From PALSA-894 sp034669145 (GTDB lineage Bacteria > Pseudomonadota > Alphaproteobacteria > Rhizobiales > Xanthobacteraceae), in the NCBI GenBank assembly GCA_034669145.1, contig JAXDNY010000281.1, positions 124,001-188,000 on the forward strand: 64,000 bases of DNA, given 5' to 3'. Positions 58,393 to 64,000 of this stretch are shown one piece after another. A program made the translations under genes and the position numbers. Numbering within the stretch: position 1 is the first letter of the stretch; each line of letters opens with the position of its first letter. The notes under the pieces are model-generated. The model made no database searches and was not told the DNA's origin. It worked only from the letters and a program-made list of their open reading frames with translations.

Positions 58393-59190
58393 GTGACGCC
58401 CGTTCACGTCGCGCTGCGCGGCGTCACGCGCGTTTTTCCGGCGACAGCCGCGCAACGCGAGGTCAAGGCGCTCGGGCCGATCGATCTCGAACTGCGCACG
58501 GCCGAGTTCTTCGTGGTGGTCGGGCCCTCGGGTTGCGGGAAATCCACGTTGCTGGAAATCATCGCCGGCCTGAATACCCCGACGGCGGGAACCGTGATGC
58601 TCGAAGGCAAGCCGGTGGCGGGCGAAGTGCCCGAAGGCATCGGCGTCGTGTTCCAGGAGGACGCGAGCTTTCCCTGGCTCAGCGTCATCGACAACATCGC
58701 GTTCGGGCTGCGCCAGACCGCACTCGACAAGGCCGAGATCGGACGCCGCGTCGATCACGCGCTGCGCCTGATGGGGCTGACGGAATTTGCCGCCGCCTAT
58801 CCGGTGCAATTGTCCGGCGGCATGCGCCAGCGCGTCTGCCTCGCACGTACTCTGGTGCAGCGACCGCGTGTGATCCTGCTCGATGAGCCGTTCGGCGCGC
58901 TCGATCAGCAGACGCGCTTCCTGATGGGTGACGAACTGCTGCGGTTATGGCGCGAGTCCGGCGCCACCGTGATGCTGATCACGCATTCGCTCGACGAAGC
59001 CGCAATGCTCGCCGACCGCATCGGCGTGATGTCGGCGCGGCCTGGCCGCATGCTGGAAATCATCGAGACCGGCTGGGGTGAGGAGCGCGGCAGCCGCGTG
59101 GTCGCGACGCCGCGCTTCGGCGAAATCACGGCGCGGCTGTGGGAACTGCTGCGCGACGAATCGCAGCGCGCGATGACGGGCGCGCCGTGA
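58393..59190 (+). CDS. TauB/SsuB-type ABC ATPase
   Basis: A 265-residue ABC ATPase. It has Walker A GPSGCGKST, Q-loop VVFQEDASFPWLSVIDNIAFG, signature LSGGMRQRVCLARTLV, Walker B VILLDEPFGALDQQT and H-loop ITHSLDEA, a classic nitrate/taurine-type set. The start is GTG at 58393, two bases after the binding-protein stop. Its stop overlaps the next gene's GTG (GTGA), so permease translation is coupled. Confidence 0.92.
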   Translation: MTPVHVALRGVTRVFPATAAQREVKALGPIDLELRTAEFFVVVGPSGCGKSTLLEIIAGLNTPTAGTVMLEGKPVAGEVPEGIGVVFQEDASFPWLSVIDNIAFGLRQTALDKAEIGRRVDHALRLMGLTEFAAAYPVQLSGGMRQRVCLARTLVQRPRVILLDEPFGALDQQTRFLMGDELLRLWRESGATVMLITHSLDEAAMLADRIGVMSARPGRMLEIIETGWGEERGSRVVATPRFGEITARLWELLRDESQRAMTGAP

Positions 59191-59933
59191 CTCCCGGCCG
59201 GGTCAGGTTCGCGCTGGCGCTCGCGCTGGTGCTGCTGCTCGAAGGCGTGAGCCGCTTCGGCTTCATCGATCGTTTCGCCATGATCCCGCCGAGCGAGATC
59301 CTCTGGCATCTCGGGAAGATCCTCACGACCGGCGAGATGTGGCCCGCGATCGTCAAGACGCTGGGCAATGTCGCCGTCGCCTGCGTAGCCGCCATCATCG
59401 CCGGCGTCATCCTCGGCACCCTGATCCACGCCTGCCGTGCGCTACGCGAGACGCTCGATCCGTTGTTTGCCGCCTATTACGCGCTCCCGGTGTACGCCTT
59501 CTATCCGCTGTTCATCGTGATCTTCGGGCTTGGCGATTTCCCGCAGGTCCTGATCGGCTTCATGCTTGGGCTGGTCGCCGTCATCGTCAACACGCTCAAC
59601 GGCCTCGACCGCGTGCCGCGCGTGCTGCTCAAGACCGCGCGCATCCAGCGCCTCGGGCCGCTGGCGACCGCGCTGAAGGTCACATTGCCCTACGCGGTGC
59701 CGTACATCTTCACCGGCATCAAGCTTGCGGTCGCGTATTCGTTCATCGGCGTGATCGGCGCGGAGCTGATCATGTCGCGCACCGGGCTCGGCTACGAGAT
59801 CGGCTACGCCTACAACAATTTCGACAACACCGTGATGTATCCGCTGATCGTGTTCGTGCTGGCGGTCGCGGCAAGCGTCAACACGATGTTCTTCCTGTGG
59901 GAGAAGAAGATGCTGGCGAGGCGGCGCAAATGA
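59187..59933 (+). CDS. TauC/SsuC-type ABC permease 1
   Basis: A 248-residue membrane protein with about six helices. It has a first helix (FALALALVLLLEGVSRFGF) and a later VKTLGNVAVACVAAIIAGVILG. The coupling loop is LKTARIQRLGPLATALKVTLPYAVPYIFTGIKLA. GTG 59187 is chosen because it overlaps the ATPase stop; an in-frame ATG at 59139 would run deep into the ATPase gene. Two different permeases in this operon suggest a heterodimer. Confidence 0.88.
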   Translation: MTPGRVRFALALALVLLLEGVSRFGFIDRFAMIPPSEILWHLGKILTTGEMWPAIVKTLGNVAVACVAAIIAGVILGTLIHACRALRETLDPLFAAYYALPVYAFYPLFIVIFGLGDFPQVLIGFMLGLVAVIVNTLNGLDRVPRVLLKTARIQRLGPLATALKVTLPYAVPYIFTGIKLAVAYSFIGVIGAELIMSRTGLGYEIGYAYNNFDNTVMYPLIVFVLAVAASVNTMFFLWEKKMLARRRK

Positions 59934-60676
59934 GAACCCTGCGCGCCGCAATTCTGATCGCATGCGTGCTGGCGGGGTGGCAAGCGCTGTTCTGGTTCGC
60001 GGGATCGAGCGCGCTGACCTCGCCGCTCGATACGATGGCCTACCTAGGCGAGCTTCTGTCGTCGCCAAGATTCTATCCGCACCTGATCGAGACGGGACAA
60101 GCCTTCGCGGCCGCCCTCGCCATTGCGATCTCGGCCGGCATCCTGATCGGCTTCACGCTCGGCCTTTATCGTTTCGCGGCCGATGTCGGTGAGCCGGTGC
60201 TGGTCGCGCTCTACTCGATCCCGAAGCTCACGCTCTATCCGATCGTGCTGCTCGCCTTCGGCATCGGCATGCCGGCCAAGATCGCGTTCGGGGCGATCCA
60301 CGGCATCATGCCGATCGCGATCTTCGCGCTCGGCGCGGTGCGCAATCTCAATCCGGTCTACCTGAAGGCCGCGCGCGCGATGCGTCTTTCGCCATCGCGC
60401 ATCGCAGCCCGCGTGCTGCTGCCGGCGGCGATTCCGGAAATTTTCACCGGCATCCGCATCGGCTTTTCGCTCACCCTGATCGGCACGCTACTCGGCGAGA
60501 TGTTCGCCTCGCAGCGCGGGCTCGGTTACCTGCTGATCCAGGCGATCGGCCTGCACAATGTGCGCATGATCATGGCGCTGACGCTGTTGCTGGTCGTCAT
60601 TGCTGTGACGGCGAGCGCGCTGCTGCTCGCGGTCGACCGGAGATTGCGGCGAAATATGCTCGGCCCCTCATCCTGA
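59930..60676 (+). CDS. TauC/SsuC-type ABC permease 2
   Basis: A 248-residue membrane protein of the same family as the preceding one. Helices include AAILIACVLAGWQALFWFAG and AALAIAISAGILIGFTLGL. The coupling loop is LKAARAMRLSPSRIAARVLLPAAIPEIFTGIRIG. The start overlaps the previous stop by 4 bp (ATGA). The TGA stop and the last residues (SS) come from the end of the REP element at 60666, so the native C-terminus may have been altered slightly. Confidence 0.88.
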   Translation: MRTLRAAILIACVLAGWQALFWFAGSSALTSPLDTMAYLGELLSSPRFYPHLIETGQAFAAALAIAISAGILIGFTLGLYRFAADVGEPVLVALYSIPKLTLYPIVLLAFGIGMPAKIAFGAIHGIMPIAIFALGAVRNLNPVYLKAARAMRLSPSRIAARVLLPAAIPEIFTGIRIGFSLTLIGTLLGEMFASQRGLGYLLIQAIGLHNVRMIMALTLLLVVIAVTASALLLAVDRRLRRNMLGPSS

Positions 60677-60770
60677 GGAGCCGCCGCAGGCGGCGTCTCG
60701 AAGGATGGCCGCGCGCTCCGAGTTTGCCGCCATCCTTCGAGGCTCGCTTCGCTCGCACCTCAGGATGAGG
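60666..60770. repeat. REP element, CCTCATCCTGAGG / CCTCAGGATGAGG ends (second copy)
   Basis: The ends at 60666-60678 and 60758-60770 are the same 13-mers as in the element at 45150-45292. TCTCGAAGGATGG and CCATCCTTCGAGG pair inside. It separates convergent genes, and its left end contains the stop codon of the permease gene. Confidence 0.8.
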
Positions 60771-60776
60771 GCGGAG

Positions 60777-62075
60777 TTACTCCACGTTCTCCCTCACCCG
60801 CTCCCGCAGCGCGGCGTTGTCGATCTGGTGCACGCTCCCGGCTCCGGCGAGATCGAGCGCATGCGCCGCGGCCGCGCCCATCGCGATGCACGGACCCATC
60901 ACGCGCACGCTGGAGAGCGCCGCCACGTCGCCGTCGATGTTGCGTCCCGCCGCGACCATGTTGTCGCATTCCGGCGATACGAGACTCCCCATCGGCACGT
61001 AATGCAGATGATCGTCGCCAAATGGCTCCCACACATGGCCCTGCGGCGTGTCGTGCAGCTCGATCGGCCAGCCGGTGCGCGCGACCGCGTCAGGGAAGTT
61101 CCGTCCCGCGCGCACGTCCTCGACGGTGAGTTGCTGGCGCCCGACGATCCAGCGGGTCTGGCGGATGCCGAGCGCGCCATAGGTACGGATGCGCGCGTTG
61201 CCGAACGCCGCCGGATATTCGCCGCGCAGGAACGCGACCGCGCGGTCCGCCTGATCCTTGCCTTCGAACGATTTCGTCGTCATCGCGACCGGATCGAGCG
61301 GCGTCTCGACGTGCGTCATGTTGACCAGCGCGATGCTCTTGCCCGGGAACACGAACGCGAAGCCGCTCTCGCGCGTCAGGCCGTAATCCCTGGCTTTCTG
61401 CTTGAGCCGCGCCGCGACCTCCGGGCGCTCCGGCTGATGCGCCTCGTCGATCCCCTCGATGACGACCATCTGGGTGCCGTAGATCGGCCCGTCGGCCGCC
61501 TCGCGGCAGGGGAGCCCGGCGTTCCAGGCGAGCGCCGCGTCGCCAGTGGCGTCGACGAACCCCGCCGCCGCAATGCTCACGTCGCCATAACGCGTCGCAA
61601 GCTCGATTCGGCTGATGCGCCGCCCGTCGCGCCGCACTTCGCGCATGACCGCGCCGAGCAGCACCGTGATGCCGGCGGCGCGGACATGGCTCTCGATCCA
61701 GCGCGCGAGTGCGATCTCGTCGTATTGCACCACGATGGTGTTCGACGGCCCGCCATGGCGGTAATGCAGCGCGCCCTGGCTGCCCAGATCGCGCAGAATT
61801 CCGTCGGCGATGCCGTGAACGGTCCGGTAGCCGGAATACCCGTTCGAGAAGAACCCGCAGAATGTCCCGATCACCGCGTTGACCGCCTGCCCACCGAGCG
61901 CGTGCAGCCCGTCGACCAGGGCGACCTTGCGGCCGAGTTGCGCGGCCTCGAGCGCGGCCGAGACGCCGGCGATGCCGGCGCCGACCACGCAAATATCGGC
62001 GCCGATCTGCCGCGCCGCTGCGCCCTCGCGCCGCACGATGCGGGTCGCGGTCTTGATGGTTGGCCGAGTGGGCAT
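60777..62075 (-). CDS. FAD-dependent oxidoreductase (FAD_oxidored family)
   Basis: A 432-residue flavoprotein. The Rossmann motif is GAGIAG in ADICVVGAGIAGVSAALEAAQLG, followed by LVDGLHALGGQAVN. DATGDAALAWNAGLPC is the second conserved segment, and VAAGRNIDGDVAALSSVRVMGPCIAMGAAAAHALD near the C-terminus matches the FAD-dependent family related to fumarate reductase and tricarballylate dehydrogenases. It may oxidise or reduce a carboxylic acid. It is divergent from the MetE-like gene at 62157 and convergent with the TauC-like permease genes. Confidence 0.85.
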   Translation of the reverse strand: MPTRPTIKTATRIVRREGAAARQIGADICVVGAGIAGVSAALEAAQLGRKVALVDGLHALGGQAVNAVIGTFCGFFSNGYSGYRTVHGIADGILRDLGSQGALHYRHGGPSNTIVVQYDEIALARWIESHVRAAGITVLLGAVMREVRRDGRRISRIELATRYGDVSIAAAGFVDATGDAALAWNAGLPCREAADGPIYGTQMVVIEGIDEAHQPERPEVAARLKQKARDYGLTRESGFAFVFPGKSIALVNMTHVETPLDPVAMTTKSFEGKDQADRAVAFLRGEYPAAFGNARIRTYGALGIRQTRWIVGRQQLTVEDVRAGRNFPDAVARTGWPIELHDTPQGHVWEPFGDDHLHYVPMGSLVSPECDNMVAAGRNIDGDVAALSSVRVMGPCIAMGAAAAHALDLAGAGSVHQIDNAALRERVRENVE

Positions 62076-62156
62076 GTTTCCGCCTGTCTTGTCCTCAATC
62101 CTGTTCTATAACCTTCTATCAAGCGGCCGGGGAACCGGGGGCGGAATGGGGGGAGT

Positions 62157-63305
62157 ATGGCGGCACGCAGTACCGAGCGTTTTCTCACCACGCATACCGG
62201 CAGCCTGCCGCGGCCGGACGACCTCATCCAGATGATGTACGCCAAGGAGAGCGGCGTGCCGGTCGATCCCGAGGCGCTTGGGATGCGCGTGCGCTGGGCG
62301 GTTGCCGATGTCGTGAAGAAACAGGCCGATGCCGGCATCGACGTGATCAACGACGGTGAGTTGTCGAAGCCGAGCTATGCGACCTACGTGAAGGACCGGC
62401 TCGCGGGCTTTGGCGGCAGCGGCAATACCTTAGTCTATCAGGACCTCGCGGACTTCCCAAGACTGCAGCAGAAGGTATTCGGCGATCCCGGCCGCTCGCG
62501 GCGCAAGACCCCGGCCTGCAACGCGCCGATCGCGGTGCGCGATCCGCAGGCCGCCGTGACGGACGCGGAGAACCTCAAGCGTGCACTCGGCGCCGTGCGT
62601 GCGAGCGGCGGCTTCATGAGCGCGGCCTCGCCCGGCGTCATCTCGGTGTTCTTCCGCAACGACCACTATCCGAGCGAGGAGGCCTACCTTTACGCCATCG
62701 CGGATGCGATGCGTGCCGAGTACGAGGCGGTCGCCGAGGCGGGATTCGTGTTGCAGATCGACTGCCCGGACCTCGCGATGGGCAAGCACATCAAATACTA
62801 CGACGTCGACCTGAAGACCTTCCGCAAGGCCGCGCAGCTCAACATCGAGGCGCTGAACCACGCGACGGCGAACGTTCCCCCCGAGCAGCTGCGCATGCAT
62901 GTGTGCTGGGGCAATTACGAAGGCCCGCATCACTACGATGTGCCGCTCGCCGATGTGATCGATCTCGTATTCAGGGCGCGCGCGAGCTACATTTCGTTCG
63001 AGGCCGCGAACCCGCGCCACGCGCACGAGTGGACGCTGTTCGAAACCGTGAAGCTGCCGGAGGGCAAGGTGCTGATCCCGGGCGTGATCGAGTCGAAATC
63101 GAATTTCATCGAGCATCCCGAGCTGATCGCGCAGCGCATCGGCCGCTACGCGAAGCTCGTTGGGCGCGAGAACGTCATGGCGGGCAGCGATTGCGGCTAC
63201 GGCACCTGGGTCGGGCAGGCGGCGGTCGATCCCGACGTGGTGTGGGCGAAGCTTGCGGCGCTGGCCGAGGGTGCGCGTATCGCCTCGAAGCAGTTTTGGA
63301 AATAG
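62157..63305 (+). CDS. Cobalamin-independent methionine synthase (MetE C-domain)-like protein, copy 2
   Basis: A 382-residue paralogue of the 41623 product. It has ERFLTTHTGSLPRPDDL at the start, candidate zinc ligands His248 and Cys250 in HVCWGNYEGPHHYDV, and Cys346 in MAGSDCGYG. NPRHAHEW and VIESKSNFIEHPELIAQRI also match. The middle (about 95-160) differs strongly from copy 1, so substrates may differ. GGGGGAG lies just before ATG 62157. It lacks the MetE N-terminal domain. The next gene, two bases after its stop, encodes a beta-hydroxyacid dehydrogenase, repeating the pairing seen at 41-44 kb. Confidence 0.82.
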   Translation: MAARSTERFLTTHTGSLPRPDDLIQMMYAKESGVPVDPEALGMRVRWAVADVVKKQADAGIDVINDGELSKPSYATYVKDRLAGFGGSGNTLVYQDLADFPRLQQKVFGDPGRSRRKTPACNAPIAVRDPQAAVTDAENLKRALGAVRASGGFMSAASPGVISVFFRNDHYPSEEAYLYAIADAMRAEYEAVAEAGFVLQIDCPDLAMGKHIKYYDVDLKTFRKAAQLNIEALNHATANVPPEQLRMHVCWGNYEGPHHYDVPLADVIDLVFRARASYISFEAANPRHAHEWTLFETVKLPEGKVLIPGVIESKSNFIEHPELIAQRIGRYAKLVGRENVMAGSDCGYGTWVGQAAVDPDVVWAKLAALAEGARIASKQFWK

Positions 63306-63307
63306 CA

Positions 63308-64000
63308 ATGCAAGTTGGTTTCATCGGTCTCGGCGCCATGGGTGCGCTGATCGTGCCGCGGCTGATGGCGGCGGGGCACAGCGTGACCGGCTGGAACCGT
63401 TCGCGCGACAAGGCCGCGACACTGATCGACGCCGGAATGGCGTGGGCGGATTCGCCGCGCGCGGTCGCCACGCAATGCGACATCGTGTTCTCGATCGTGA
63501 CCGACGGCGCCGCGGTACGCGCGGTCGCGCTCGGGGCCGATGGCGTGCTCGCCGGCCTCAAGCCCGGCGGCATCTATGCCGACATGAGCACGATCTCACC
63601 GGATGTCAGCCGCGAGGTCGCGGCCGAGTTCAAGAAGGCCGGCCGCCATATGCTGGATTCGCCGATCTCCGGCAGTCCCGTGACGGTCGTCGCCGGCAAT
63701 GCCTCGGTGATGGTCGGCGGCGATGCGGCGGCGTTCGAGCGTGCGAAGCCCGTGATGCTCGCGATCGGCCCGAAGGTGACGCATATCGGCGGCAACGGTC
63801 TCGCCTGCCAGATGAAGATCGCCGTCAACCTGTTGCTGATGGTCGAGGTAATCTGTTTCGGCGAGGCGGTCGCGCTCGCCGAGAAGGGTGGGGTGCAGCG
63901 CGATGTCGCGGTCGATGCGATCCTCAAAAGCGTGGCGGCGTCGCCGGTGCTCGGCTATCGCGGGCCGTTTATTCTGGAGGGCAAGATGCCCGCCGTGCCG
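63308..64000 (+). CDS. NAD(P)-dependent beta-hydroxyacid dehydrogenase, third paralogue (runs off the window)
   Basis: 231 codons are visible, out of about 295 expected for the family. It has the dinucleotide motif GLGAMG in QVGFIGLGAMGALIV, the substrate segment LDSPISGSPVTVVAGNASVMVGG (about 116-138) and catalytic Lys170 in CQMKIAVNLLL. It starts two bases after the MetE-like stop and should be co-transcribed with it. It is nearer in these motifs to canonical 3-hydroxyisobutyrate / glyoxylate reductases than the two paralogues at 40.7-43.7 kb. Substrate unknown. Confidence 0.87.
   Translation, partial: MQVGFIGLGAMGALIVPRLMAAGHSVTGWNRSRDKAATLIDAGMAWADSPRAVATQCDIVFSIVTDGAAVRAVALGADGVLAGLKPGGIYADMSTISPDVSREVAAEFKKAGRHMLDSPISGSPVTVVAGNASVMVGGDAAAFERAKPVMLAIGPKVTHIGGNGLACQMKIAVNLLLMVEVICFGEAVALAEKGGVQRDVAVDAILKSVAASPVLGYRGPFILEGKMPAVP

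Overview
The window is about 64 kb of high-GC DNA, densely packed with 4-bp ATGA/GTGA gene overlaps. It looks like an alphaproteobacterium of the Hyphomicrobiales, near the Bradyrhizobium / Xanthobacteraceae (Pseudolabrys-like) groups. This placement rests on family resemblance and on the palindromic intergenic repeats, not on a marker gene. No rRNA, tRNA, CRISPR array, transposase or phage gene was seen. The content is a catabolic and transport 'accessory' region.

Layout. (1) 1-1.5 kb: less GC-biased, with two small unknown genes, a winged-helix regulator and an XRE regulator. These are the only transcription factors recognised in the window. (2) 1.5-15 kb: mostly single enzymes, many of them redox: LLM flavin oxidoreductase, lipoprotein, dienelactone hydrolase, beta-propeller, a frameshifted PhoD-like phosphatase, DAO-type flavoenzyme, Old Yellow Enzyme, diheme cytochrome c, transglutaminase-like protein, L,D-transpeptidase and a His/Gly-rich secreted protein. 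(3) 14.5-27.8 kb: a long minus-strand catabolic unit with CaiB CoA-transferase, CitE-like lyase, MBL lactonase-like hydrolase, a complete Liv-type ABC importer, a PEP-mutase/isocitrate-lyase family enzyme, HyuB, HyuA and an isochorismatase-fold protein. (4) 28-35.4 kb: a periplasmic sugar-dehydrogenase-like protein apparently inserted between a gene and a decayed partial copy of that gene, then a five-gene Opp/Dpp importer. (5) 35.6-40.8 kb: a plus-strand acyl-CoA operon (two acyl-CoA dehydrogenases, a CoA-ligase-like protein without ATP-grasp, enoyl-CoA hydratase, a racemase-like protein). (6) 40.7-44.4 kb: four overlapping minus-strand genes with a MetE-C-like zinc protein between two beta-hydroxyacid dehydrogenases, plus an alpha/beta hydrolase. 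(7) 44.7-49.1 kb: an aromatic-acid module with a 4,5-dihydroxyphthalate decarboxylase-like protein and an HpcH aldolase divergent from ligJ (4-oxalomesaconate hydratase) and a quinone reductase. (8) 49.2-55.4 kb: an iron/polyamine-type ABC importer with three tandem paralogous binding proteins. (9) 55.4-60.7 kb: an orphan Bug receptor, an atypical SDR and a TauABC-like importer. (10) 60.8-64 kb: an FAD oxidoreductase, then a second MetE-C-like protein followed by a third beta-hydroxyacid dehydrogenase, cut by the window end.

Together the genes suggest uptake of small organic acids or amides through five transport systems and their breakdown by CoA-dependent and hydrolytic routes. Substrates cannot be fixed from sequence. 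The most unusual points are the recurrent MetE-like/dehydrogenase module, two places where a cargo gene sits between a gene and a decayed direct repeat of part of that gene, several enzymes lacking canonical catalytic residues (isochorismatase fold, racemase, SDR, transglutaminase), and palindromic repeats that supply stop codons of neighbouring genes.
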